From NCBI RefSeq assembly GCF_026262505.1, contig NC_067204.1:3009797-3073796 (forward strand): DNA of 64,000 nt. Direction: 5' to 3'. The notes beneath the pieces were generated by a model. The model was not told the origin of the DNA. It saw only the letters and a list, made by a program, of their open reading frames with translations, and made no database searches. The DNA comes from Trichomonas vaginalis G3. Lineage: Eukaryota; Parabasalia; Trichomonadida; Trichomonadidae. Within the stretch, counting starts at the first letter, position 1; the number at the start of each line of letters is the position of its first letter. A program made the position numbers and the translations under genes. Shown piece after piece: positions 49,667 to 59,654 of this stretch.

Positions 49667-50011
49667 TCACTTTTCTGTCAAACTGTTTTTATCGTTTTCG
49701 TATATAACATCTATAACATTTTCTTTCCATTCTACTTGTTCGTATTTATATCCAGTGAAGATAGAATAGAAGTTTGGAGAAGGTGTATAGAACTTTATAC
49801 CTCGAACTGAAAAATCTTCTAACTTTGACAATAAGATATCCCAAGCATCTAACATCTTCATGCCAACTTGTACGACTTTTATTTTCTTAAGTTTCTGTCT
49901 ACATTCTTGTTCAGACACTATTGTTGCTCTTGGTTTGTTAAAGACAACATCCCATTCTTTCATGACATAACATTCTGGGGCAGAGTCAACATAAATGACT
50001 AAACGTTTCAA
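49667..50011 (-). CDS. Hypothetical Polinton protein (114 aa)
   Basis: The frame begins MKRLVIYVDSAPECYVMKEW and contains 'VGMKMLDAWDILLSKLEDFS' and 'YTPSPNFYSIFTGYKYEQVE'. It is a small alpha/beta protein with no recognised family. The sequence beyond its start on the minus strand continues without a clear gene boundary, so the true gene may begin further upstream. Confidence 0.4.
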   Translation of the reverse strand: MKRLVIYVDSAPECYVMKEWDVVFNKPRATIVSEQECRQKLKKIKVVQVGMKMLDAWDILLSKLEDFSVRGIKFYTPSPNFYSIFTGYKYEQVEWKENVIDVIYENDKNSLTEK

Positions 50012-50130
50012 ATTCTCGACTGCTTTGTTATAGTCTCGAAATGGAACATATTTCTGAATGCTTGGAAGTCATAAAAATCTGAAACATCTATTCTGTACAT
50101 TTTTATAAAAAATAAAAAAAAATATTTTTT

Positions 50131-50937
50131 TTATTCTTGACTTTGTTGTTGCATTTGTTGCATTTGTTGTTCTTGAGCTATTTGTTGTTGAAGTTGTTCT
50201 TGTAATACAATACTTTCACCAGTTGCATCTTCCAATTCGAAACTTTCTGCCGTCATTGACAAATACATAGGACATAAAAGTTTTACAGGAACAAAGTTTG
50301 CGTCAACTAATGTCAACGTTATACTTGCCAAAGTGTTTGAGTTCACTAAGGTTGAAAATTCTGCATTCGAATGAACAATAGGCAAACCAGCAGAGAAAGT
50401 ATTGTTTATACGCATAAGTATCTTTGGTCATAATAGTTTCTGTCGACATTCGAATAACACTTTGAACCTAAGTTTGAAACAAATATATAAGATTGGTGTG
50501 CTTAATGTCAATGGAATAGACATTCCTTGTATGACACCTTTTCCTGTTATAGGAAACTGTTGGTAGTAAAAACCAGATATAAGTTTTGTATTATAGCTCA
50601 TATCGTTTATAGTAAACTCAGTCGGACATCCAAACATAATGAAACCTGCTCTAGTTGCAGCACATGTTACACCGTACTTAAAGTATTAAATAAGTCAACA
50701 AAACCTGTTGGTGGTATATCTGAGTAAGTATCTTCAAAGGATTATTTTTTACCATTCACAACAATAAAGTCTTCTGGTGTCAAAAGAGCAAAACAGGCTT
50801 TAGTCGTTCATTGTGTTTAAGGTTAGTTTACAATATCGTCCTGAGGACTTTGTAAGTTTGTTGTTATAGAATTATATGACTCAGGGTTTTTTAGTCGTAA
50901 TAGTATAAACCATTATATCTTCTGCCATTTATATATA
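50131..50937 (-). pseudogene. Polinton gene region with Gln-rich end, possible minor capsid
   Basis: Readable parts are beta-rich ('FSAGLPIVHSNAEFSTLVNSN', 'SITLTLVDANFVPVKLLCP', 'FTINDMSYNTKLISGFYYQQ', 'VIQGMSIPLTLSTPI') and finish in a Gln repeat (QQQIAQEQQMQQMQQQ). The style suits a single jelly-roll minor capsid protein, and the position next to the capsid region supports this. Sequence alone does not prove it. Not whole. Confidence 0.4.
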
Positions 50938-50949
50938 TTTAAAAGTTTT

Positions 50950-51756
50950 TCTGAAAGTGGAGAAGAACTTCATCTAAACTTTCACATGGCGTTTCTTGAA
51001 GTTCTCTGTCTAAGAAGTTCAAATATTTTGTAAAGAATAGAACTTTCCTTTGTCTACACGAACAAACAAAACAGGGTCTTTCATATCGTCAAAAGTGTGT
51101 AAAGTCCTTTACATGAAATAAAATCTATATTATTTTTCTTCAAACATCTTTCAAGAAGTTTTGACATTTTTACTTAGCAAATAAATTTTAATGAAAATGT
51201 TGTGGTCGTCAAATATTTTTATGACGTCTGGGAAACTATACTTTAAATTCAACGTTTCACCTCTTTCATAACGTATATCTTGTCAATGACATTATATGAA
51301 ACACCACAGCAACAATGTCGGGTTCTATTTCTTTGATGTTTATATCGTCTGCCTCTGTCAAAAGTTTCAATAGTTCTTTTCAAAACTTCATGAGGTGCAA
51401 TGACATATGAGTTCACTTTTACAGGTTGTGTTCGACCAAGTTTAACATTATACTTAAAGCTTGACAAATCTTCTCCTGAGTTTGAAGTTTGTCTTTCAGT
51501 TGTTGGTAGTCGTTTCGAATATCTGCAAACAGAACTTAAGTCTCTGCTAACTTCAGGATATGTTGGTTGTTCTTTTACAGGAACAATTGTTTATACCATG
51601 TTCGTCTTCGTATGGTTTCCCACTTCAACATCTCTGTCTTTGACATTGACAACAACACTTTGACTGTTTGTTTGAGTTGGTGAATTTAACTTCACATCTG
51701 CCACGCCATTAAACCTTTTGAAACACTCACGCTTCTATTTTTCGGAAATGACATTT
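50950..51756 (-). pseudogene. Polinton region with remnants of one or two small genes
   Basis: One remnant begins near 51,164 (MSKLLERCLKKNNIDFISC), another near 51,756; 'VNSYVIAPHEVLKRTIETFDRGRRYKHQRN' is readable in between. A capsid-maturation protease is expected in such elements and could once have been here, but no His/Cys signature can be pointed to. Not whole. Confidence 0.35.
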
Positions 51757-51771
51757 TACTTAGAATAAAAA
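51757..51771. promoter_or_regulatory. 15-bp bidirectional promoter-like spacer (Polinton)
   Basis: TTTTACTTAGAATAAAAAG separates a minus-strand start at about 51,756 from ATG at about 51,772, with the TTTTA...TAAAA pattern on both strands. Confidence 0.4.
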
Positions 51772-52110
51772 GATGGACGTATTCGGATATCTCTTCGAAT
51801 TGAAGCAGAACAAAGTTTACACACACAAACAATACAAATACATTGACAAGAATAGTTCTTTATACAAACAATGGTAAATGTTATAGAATAGCAATATTTG
51901 CTGAACCTAAATATTTTCATAAAGCAAAGAAAGTTGTATAACCGAGATGGTGAAAGTTCTTGAAGCAGACAAAAATATAACTTCAAAACTGACCGATATT
52001 ACTAAAGGAAAGTTTATAATACAATATTATGTCAAAACTGGCGTACTGTCAATATTTGACGGAGAGAAGTCAGTTCAAGAACAACTTACTGACCTGCTGC
52101 AAATCTGCTC
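51772..52110 (+). pseudogene. Plus-strand Polinton gene region, not whole
   Basis: It opens with MDVFGYLFELKQNKVYTHKQ; a second readable part from 51,947 has 'MVKVLEADKNITSKLTDITK' and 'YYVKTGVLSIFDGEK'. It converges with the capsid region. No family recognised. Confidence 0.4.
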
Positions 52111-52119
52111 GATGGAAGC

Positions 52120-53685
52120 TGTCGTTATGCCAATCTGAGGAGCCCCAGCAGGTTTCATCGAACGAATCTTCAAAAGAGCATCTTCCGTGAAAAGTGCTAT
52201 TGGTTTTGTAAACTTCTTTGCTCTCAATTCATCTGGACCGTCTCTGTCACAGTATATTGTATTTGAAACTGTACCAACAGTTGAAATACCACCCATAAAG
52301 TCTTCTGAGTCAGCAAATGGAATGCCAAGCCAAAAAGTTTGAACGGTCTCCATTTGTATATTGAGTTTTTTGACCTCCTGTATGAGTCCATACTTTCACA
52401 TATGGCATAATAGAACTTTGCATTTCAGGGTTAATGGTCGTTGTGAAGTTGTTGTTAAAGTTCATAGCATCTAATGTCAAGTTGTATGACCTCATATCCT
52501 CAACTGTAGAATATTCTTCTCTTGGATAATATTTGCCATCTATGTTTATATGATATTTAATACCGGGTTGTAGAAACAAAATAGTCATTTATAGTTCGTC
52601 TGAACAGTACAAACATAGTATCTGCATGTTTCATTGCAGTTGTTAAAGCAATATCTGTTCTTGCACCTGGGAGCACTTTGGTTTCCAACTTCACCTGCAA
52701 AGTCTTTGACAGATATTTGGTGTATAGGGAACATAAGTGGAACTGCAATAATATTTGGCAGCTAAAGCATTTGAAATATCTGGGTCCAACATATAGACTG
52801 CAAGTCTGCTTTCTATTCTCTTGCATTCAAACTTTTCGCATGTGAACTTAACTGGGTCCCAAGCAGTTCCAGCAGCATTGAAATAATAGTTTACTTCATT
52901 GTTGAAGTTTGAGAAACCAAAGTCTAAGTCAACTTTGTCTTTGCAAAAGTCACAGAACTTGGCTCACCAGTTCCAGCTACAGTAATGCTGAATGGGTCTT
53001 GTGTTGGTGCAATGACTAAGTTATTTTTGCTTGGAGTAAGTTCGATAGAAATTTTTCCTGCCAGTTTGGTAAGTATCTTAAAAACCTGAAGATGAGGAAA
53101 GATGACAAAGGAACTCTAAGTTTCAGTTTTACTTTAGTGGCAGCATTTCCATCTGAACCAGAAAGGTTAACATAAACTCCTGGAACGTTAGGGTCAAGTC
53201 TTCTTATTTTCTCAATATTTGCATACTGGTCTGTTTGTTCTCTAGCTTGTGGTTGTACTGAGTTTCTCAAAGCGAACCATTCATAGTTTGCCCATGTTAC
53301 TGTTTGAACTAAGTCAGAGTTAGAATATATCTTATATCCCATGAAAAACTTCTGGAGCATATTGGTATCCGACATAGAAAATTCCATTGCAACCTTTCTT
53401 GTCAGACAACTTGGCAGAAGGTTTTATTTCAATGTCTTGTTCCACGTATAAGAATGAGTTGTCAATAGAAATAATATGAAACCTGTCGCAAGCAATATCT
53501 ACTGTTGTTGAAGAACCTTCTCCAAACTCACCTACGTTTCCATAAGAAACAGCAGTTGTATATTCGTAAGTTCCAGGAACTATTTCTGACCTTCTAATGG
53601 CATTGTCGCATTCGTTATACCATTCGGAAACATTTCCGTTCATGGCATCCAAAACTGTTGGCGTTATATTCTGAGCGGCGTACAT
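52120..53685 (-). pseudogene. Major capsid protein region, double jelly-roll type (inferred)
   Basis: The region starts with MYAAQNITPTVLDAMNGNVS and carries beta-rich blocks in the order expected of a capsid protein. These are 'FHIISIDNSFLYVEQDIEIK', 'MGYKIYSNSDLVQTVTWANYEW', 'VPGVYVNLSGSDG' and 'LGIPFADSEDFMGGISTVGT', with total coding length near 520 codons. The 'GYKIYSN...YEWFALRN' block is where Polinton capsid proteins have their substrate-like GYK/YE motifs; this comparison is from memory. The gene is not whole, with about four breaks. Confidence 0.55.
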
Positions 53686-53724
53686 TTCATATGGGTAAAA
53701 ATATAGAATAGTTGGATTTATATG

Positions 53725-54772
53725 TCATAATTGTTTCGGACCAAGCTTTACTTTCTTCCTGACTGAGTTTTTAACTCTTCTTTTTCCTTCATTGCCACTA
53801 CTTTCACTAGATGAAGTTACTTCTTCACTACTTTCACTTTGTTCTACTCTTCTTCTTTGGTGTCGCTTTTGGTAACTTGCCCTCTGCTTCAAGTTGTTGC
53901 ATCTTTGCCTCATGTTCACCTAGTATATTGTAAATTTTCCATGTCCTTTTTGCCTTTGGGCTCTGGTCGCCCATCTCAGGTAACCAATATCCTAGAAAGA
54001 TTTTGTCATAGTTTGTATTTGAGTCGTCGCTTATTGTTTGCATGACTCTTTCCTGAGTTTCCGGTTCAAGCTCTTCAAATATAGCTTGTCCATATGGAAT
54101 ATGCTCGTTTCCAAATATATGTTTTTGTAGCCAGTCTGGTTTTCTTTCCATGTTACCAATAATATCTTTTGTGAATGGGAAAGCTTTTACCCAATGTTTC
54201 AGTCTTGCGTCATTTATTTCTGTAGTTGGTTTTATTTTGTCATGGAACATGTTTTTCAATACTAACATTTCATTTGGTACTGTCCATTTGAGTTTTCTTA
54301 AATATTCATCCCTTCTCGGTTCATTGTCTGCAAAGTAAGTTTTTATGACATTTTGTAAACTTTCGTTTGCAAGGTCATGTACAATAGGTTCTCTTCCTTC
54401 TATCTCCCTAACTTTCTTTCTAAACTCTTCACCAAATATACCATCTCTATGGTTCTGTGTAGTTCTTTGAGATAAATGTTTTAGAACGTCAGGTGTTATA
54501 TTTCCATCAGCCATGTTCATTTCATACTGGTCCAAAATATCTGCATCTTTCATATCTTTCAATGGCATTAAAGCCGCGCTGAAAATACCAGCTATATCTG
54601 GTTCACCATTCACTTCCATTGCGTCTACAACTTCTTGGAATTGTGGTTGTAAGTTTATGAACCACCTATCCGGATTAGCTTTATGACCCCATCTCATTGT
54701 AGTTCCATAGTCTGCAGAAACAAAAGTAGGTTTGTTTCCATATTGGTTAGGTTCTGAATGAACTTTAAACAA
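53725..54772 (-). pseudogene. Hypothetical Polinton protein region (~312-aa main frame)
   Basis: The main frame (53,834-54,772) has 'FVSADYGTTMRWGHKANPDRWFINLQPQFQ', a helical middle and 'LGYWLPEMGDQSPKAKRTWKIYNILGEHEA', ending basic. A Ser/Glu-rich, Arg/Lys-rich end is readable to 53,725 in another frame. No family recognised; probably a virion or scaffold protein from its position. Not whole. Confidence 0.45.
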
Positions 54773-54782
54773 TGTTTCATTT

Positions 54783-55322
54783 CTATATGTTTTTGGTGAA
54801 ATTTAACCTTTTATTTTCACCGAGTTCAGCCAAAGATTGAACGTTATATGGTCGTAAGTAAAAAGGATTGTTGTATTTGCGTACACTTTCTTTCAGTACT
54901 TCCATTCTATGCTGAATATTTTCATCTGATGTTGGAGTCTTTTGTATGTCGGCAAACATTTTTCGATATTCTTCTACTATGTCAGCCGAATTTTTCTTAG
55001 ACTCTTGGAAAGATTCCATATTCTCCGCATACTCTTGTTGAGGGTCAAGATTTTTCGGCTGTTCCAAATCTTCATCTAGTTCTGTGAAGTTAGTTTCCAA
55101 AGGAGGGACTTGTTCGTTTCCTTCAGGCTCTTCTAGCTGTTGTTGCTGAACTATTTCTTCCATGTCTGGTTGTATCTGAACTTCTTCCTGTGGAGTTTCT
55201 TGTACCTCATCTGCTGGCATTTCATATATTCCGAGACCGTTTTTAACAAGTTCCCTATTTAAGTCATCCGCATTCATAACCCTTTCTTCTTTCGTTCCGT
55301 CTCTATTTTTTACGCGTTTCAT
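54783..55322 (-). CDS. Hypothetical acidic Polinton protein (179 aa)
   Basis: It begins MKRVKNRDGTKEERVMNADD, has a Glu/Gln/Pro-rich low-complexity centre (PQEEVQIQPDMEEIVQQQQL) and a helical C-terminal part ('MFADIQKTPTSDENIQHRM'). It lies 10 bases from the next gene on the same strand, so they may share a transcript. No family recognised; disordered scaffold-like. Confidence 0.5.
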   Translation of the reverse strand: MKRVKNRDGTKEERVMNADDLNRELVKNGLGIYEMPADEVQETPQEEVQIQPDMEEIVQQQQLEEPEGNEQVPPLETNFTELDEDLEQPKNLDPQQEYAENMESFQESKKNSADIVEEYRKMFADIQKTPTSDENIQHRMEVLKESVRKYNNPFYLRPYNVQSLAELGENKRLNFTKNI

Positions 55323-55401
55323 GAAGATAGTTGAATTATCATTTATTCTGACACCAAATATCTCGGAGTAAATTCATTCATGTCATTTGGATGATATGCT
55401 A

Positions 55402-57085
55402 TTAAATCATATCCCTTAGCGAGCTTGTATTTTCCAGGTTTGAAATTATATCCCATTTGGTCTGAACCATAAAGCTAAATAGGTTCGGGTCAGTATTTCC
55501 TTCCTTGAACTTTCTAATAGCTTCTTTATATCTGTCACTAAAGTCAAGAGTATCTGGGTAACCATAATTTTCCTTAAGCATTTTTAAGAATTCTTGGTTT
55601 CCTTGTTCTCTACTTCTTTTTATGTCCTTGCTCTGTTTGTGGTTGTTGCTGTGCAGTGTTTTGAACTGTTGGTTGTGGTGCAGTGTTTTGAACTGTTGGT
55701 TGTGGTGCAGTGTTTTGAACTGTTGGTTGTGGTGCAGTGTTTTGAACTGTTGGTTGTTGTGTTGGTTGTTGTGTTGGTTTTGGTGCATGCCTGTGTCTGT
55801 GTCCATGTGACGATGTAAATGTTTTAGGTAGTCCTGGTGCAGGTGCTTCTCTTGGAGGGTTTGGTGGTATATAAGTTCCACTAGCTAGTATATAAGTTCC
55901 ACCAGCTGGTATATAAGTTCCACCAGCTGGCACATATGTTCCATCTGCAGCATAATGTCCTACCTGACTTTTCGTTCTTAAGAAAGCATTTACTAGGTCT
56001 GTTTTGGTCTGTTGTAACTCTTTTTCTTGACTTTCCACAACAGTTGCTCTAACGGCGTCATAGGCACTTTGAACTGCCTGTCTCGTTGCTGCATCTGTTA
56101 TTTTCGTCATATTTTGTGCTACTTCTCTTAACTCGTTGTCGAAACCTTCAGACTTCAGTTTCTTTCCAGATGAGAAGTCGTTCACTAGTTTCACCTTACT
56201 ATGAAGAGCTTCGAAGGCGTTCTTAAAGTCAGCATTCATTAAAGCTTCATTTGAACTGTCTTCATCCGCTTGTATTTTTGTCCTTATTGACCCTATAAGT
56301 TGGGCTGCTTTGGCGTTGGCTTGGGCATCTAACCAGTCATTATTAGCTTTTATATATTCTGCGCTTTTCATTGCCTTTTGCATGGCTGCGTCGTTATTTT
56401 TACTTTCTTGTGCTAAGTTTTCATACTGTACGGTTTGGTTTTGCAACTGTAAAAGTTTTTCTGCCTTTACATTTGCTTCAACTTCTTTTTTATACTCATC
56501 GCTATCCATATATGTCTTCAGGGCTTTTTGTTTTATCTCTTCATCTTTCAGTACTTTATATTGAGTAGTATGGTTTTTCAAATTTATAACATCTTGTTCC
56601 ATTTTTGCTACTTCTGCTGCTTTTTCTGACACTTTTTTCGCATATTCCTCTGTACTTAGTTCTTTCAGTTGTTCTTCTTTCTTCTTTTTCTCTACGTTTA
56701 ACTCATTGAGTTTCTTTGTGTGTCTGTCATATTCTAGTTTCTTTTCGTTTTCACTTATTTGTTTCTGTATGTCTATGTTTGACTTTTTGACATCTGTTAT
56801 TTGATTTTTGAGTGAACTCAAATTCATTTGACTTTGAGGGTTATAAGCTGTTCCGTCTGCAGCTCCACCATAGCCTGCCATTTTCGCTAAAAGTGCCGCT
56901 CTTAAACCTCCACTCTGTGCACCAATAACTCGGTTTAAAAGCATAGGGTTGCTTGACATTTGTTGCAACATAGTGGGGTCATTCATCATTTGTTGTTGCA
57001 ACTGTTGTTGTGGTGTCAGTTTTACTATTGGATGTTTCAATGCTCTCTTCCTCTTACGTATATTCTTACGTAGCTTACGTGGCAT
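55402..57085 (-). pseudogene. Large coiled-coil structural protein region with repeat-rich tail
   Basis: The main frame (55,610-57,085, 491 codons) begins MPRKLRKNIRKRKRALKHP, a strongly basic start. A Gln/Met-rich stretch and ~260 residues of coiled coil follow. Then come three to four GGTYIPA units (about 55,870-55,950) and four 27-bp repeats encoding QPTVQNTAP (about 55,640-55,760). A further charged end is readable to 55,402 in another frame. Upstream TTTTTTACTTCACTTAAA is the element's signal. Likely an internal virion protein; no family recognised. Not whole. Confidence 0.5.
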
Positions 57086-57296
57086 TTTAAGTGAAGTAAA
57101 AAAGCGGTTTTTGACAGATGTTTATATGACACTTTTTGTTCAGCACAAAAAACTACTCGGTCAAAGTGTTGTCAGTTTTGTAAAATAACCGTCCTATCTC
57201 ATTCTATAAGGGGGAAAGTCTTCTCAAAGTATACTTCCTTGGAACGCCCGTAACTTTTCCTGTAGCGACGATAGACCCTTACTTGTCCGGACAAAG

Positions 57297-57370
57297 TTAT
57301 ACTAAACATCTTCAGGGCTAGAGGGCACGAAGTGCCTGGAGGCCCCACTACCTTTTTTTTTTTTTTTTTT
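57297..57370 (-). repeat. Right terminal inverted repeat of the Polinton
   Basis: It reads inward as 18 A, GGTAGTGGGGCCTCCAGGCA... TAGTATAA on the minus strand, matching 31,396-31,468. Confidence 0.93.
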
Positions 57371-57375
57371 ATTCT
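57371..57375. repeat. 5-bp target site duplication, right copy
   Basis: ATTCT directly after the T-run, identical to 31,391-31,395. Confidence 0.75.
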
Positions 57376-58082
57376 TGTTAATATCATCTTTTCTGGATAT
57401 ACACCGCTTATTTTGACATCTAAAAAGAGTCATCTTCAATATTGTTTGAAATTATGTAGTCAGAGAAATACTCTATTCATCTAGACATAAGCAAAAGAAA
57501 ATATATGAGTAGAAGATAAGCAATTTATTATTTAAACCTGATACATTATAATATGATCCCTTTTATTGCCATTTAAAATTGAGATTTATAACAAACCAAA
57601 CTTCAAAAAATGAAATCTATGCTATGTGTTATAAAGTGCTCTTTATTTCTGCTTTGTGAAGCAACAGTATTTCATATCTTTAATCAATACTTGCACAATG
57701 ATAACATATTTTCGTTATTTGCAAAATAGGATTATGTCGAATAGTGTAATGTTGTCATTCCATATCTTTCTTCAACATAAACACATGAAAAATTTCAATT
57801 AAAAGAAGGGGTTCTATTACCTTATTACAATTATATCAAAATGAATTAATTAGCAGTAAGAACATTCTTTTGTTCAATTTTTCCATCTCGAAATGTGTAA
57901 GTTCAAATGCACTCCTTTCTAAAATACTATCCATTCAACTGTACACTTGTACTAAGCTTTAATTCGTGATGTTTGCATTTCAAAATAGAAAAATATCAGT
58001 GAAAATGAAATTTATATAAATTAACAAAATATAGTATTATTTTACTAAACAACAAATAACAAAAACAATATAGTAATCAAAA
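57376..58082. other. Host intergenic, nothing recognised
   Basis: AT-rich sequence between the Polinton and the NSE3-like gene; no gene or strong repeat seen. Confidence 0.5.
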
Positions 58083-58712
58083 TCACTCTTCTCCTTCTAC
58101 AACATTATGCTTTTGAATAATAGATCTCATCAAAACTGCCAGACGTTCTTTTCCAATCTCAAGTTCAAAGCGTGGGCCAAACGAATACTCTAATTTCTGT
58201 TCTGGCTGTAATTTCTCTTCTGTAAGATATCCTTCTTTGGTCCATTTTTTGAGAAGGTTTGGCATTTTGCCTAGTTCTGATACTGCTTCTTCCATTTCAA
58301 ACTTTTCTATAGTTTTTATAATGTTATCGAGTGTTATTGGATGCTTATTGAAAGATATTGCAAAAAATATAAAAGCAAGAAGGCCAAATTCTCTTTTTTC
58401 AGCTTCTGAAAAAGGTATTTGTATTTCTGATGGATATTCTTCTTTTCTGATAATATAATAATCTGAAGGAACTTTTTTATTTGGTTTTGTATATCTTACA
58501 ATGTCTAATCCTAGAGCGTCATTTAAGTACTGACTAGCAGTCTTGATCATGTTTGTTTCTCTATTTTTTTCATCATTTGATTTATCTAAAATTCCTTTTA
58601 CTTGAGCTTTTTTAACTGACATCTTTTCGCGGTTCTTAAAAAGGAAAAACCGTGCTACCCTTCCAGCCTGTATCTTATTTCTACTTTCTGCATCATCATC
58701 TTCTGATGACAT
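58083..58712 (-). CDS. NSE3: MAGE-domain protein, SMC5/6 complex subunit NSE3-like
   Basis: The 209-residue protein is built around a MAGE homology domain. It has 'MSVKKAQVKGIL', 'ASQYLNDALGLDIVRY', 'DYYIIRKEE', 'FGLLAFIFFAISFNKHPITLDNIIKTIEK' (first winged helix), then 'NLLKKWTKEGYLTEEKL' and 'LEYSFGPRFELEIGKERL' (second winged helix with the conserved F-GPR). In single-gene eukaryotes the MAGE protein is NSE3, which works with NSE1 and NSE4 in SMC5/6-mediated DNA repair. It is short because the tails are small. The ATG at 58,712 is used; the codon before is TTG. Confidence 0.82.
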   Translation of the reverse strand: MSSEDDDAESRNKIQAGRVARFFLFKNREKMSVKKAQVKGILDKSNDEKNRETNMIKTASQYLNDALGLDIVRYTKPNKKVPSDYYIIRKEEYPSEIQIPFSEAEKREFGLLAFIFFAISFNKHPITLDNIIKTIEKFEMEEAVSELGKMPNLLKKWTKEGYLTEEKLQPEQKLEYSFGPRFELEIGKERLAVLMRSIIQKHNVVEGEE

Positions 58713-59654
58713 CAAGTAAAAAAAGACAAAGCCATTCCTACATTATCGATGTGTCTACCCTAGACATTTTAGAATATACATAGTATTTTTTAAAAAAGGA
58801 ACAAAACGTTTTCTTTAATATGCATATTACTTTGATCACATTAGCTGTGATAGATATAATAAGTATTCTATATAAACAGCGTTATATTAAACTTACGCTA
58901 ATCCACACTCAAAACAAATTTTCATTCTTTACGATTATATACATTTTCTTCAATATTTTGATATAATTTGTGTTTATATTAGTAACATAAGATATAATCA
59001 CTGAAGTTATTGCTCAATTCCTTTGATAAAATTCTCATAATTTTTTTCTTTCATGCTAATGTTGAGGATTGTGTCATCAAAACATGAATTTTATCTATAA
59101 CTACAGTTGTAAAAAAGTATTTCACGCTCAGAAAGTGAAAATATTCAACTTTTCAATAAATGCAATATGATTAATGATCGGCCATCAGCTAAAGAATTGA
59201 TTTAAATTTGAAATATTCTACCACATAACACTATTTTTTAGTCGATTTTATGATTCGATAAGAATAAAGAATTCAAAGTGACCTCTATTTTAGTTAGATT
59301 AAAGATACAAATGATAGAGACGAATGGCAAGCAAAATAAATGTGGATGTGAATAATCTTTGGTTCAAACTTCCGGCACTTAAATTTTTTCATCATTAATG
59401 AAGATCAAAATTCAATTAAATATTAAATGGGTATTTAAAATCAAATAATATTTAGCTGGGCCATCACTTGATAAAATTTGAATGCACTTTCAATTTTGTA
59501 AGTCCATGTTTTTACAAACTTTGCATAACATATTCCAAAACATATTTTATATTGAATTTTAAAAATGGAAAAATAGATAGTATCGTTTGATTTTCCCCTA
59601 TCGTTTTTTGATTACCCTTTCTGCCCGACCAACGGTTTTACCATTTGTTTGAAC
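58713..59654. other. Host intergenic, divergent gene starts
   Basis: A long AT-rich spacer without credible genes. Its right end, TTTACCATTTGTTTGAAC, lies directly before the ATG at 59,655 and may be the initiator of that gene. Confidence 0.5.

Larger units (their letters stand above)
31396..57370. mobile_element. Polinton/Maverick element, full length, with nested insertion
   Basis: A 25,975-bp element bounded by ~73-bp terminal inverted repeats and a 5-bp duplication. It carries the family's integrase region, A32-type ATPase, capsid region and other putative virion genes, plus methyltransferase and KilA-N genes. No polymerase B was recognised. Virion-type genes have very short upstream TTTTTA...TAAAATG signals. 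Both ends are present and nearly identical (two mismatches in 56 bases outside the A/T run), so insertion was probably not ancient. Still, several genes are broken (on the order of fifteen breaks in all) and a smaller element is nested at 47-48.4 kb. It is treated as a fossil, inserted between a coiled-coil gene and an NSE3 gene. Confidence 0.92.
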
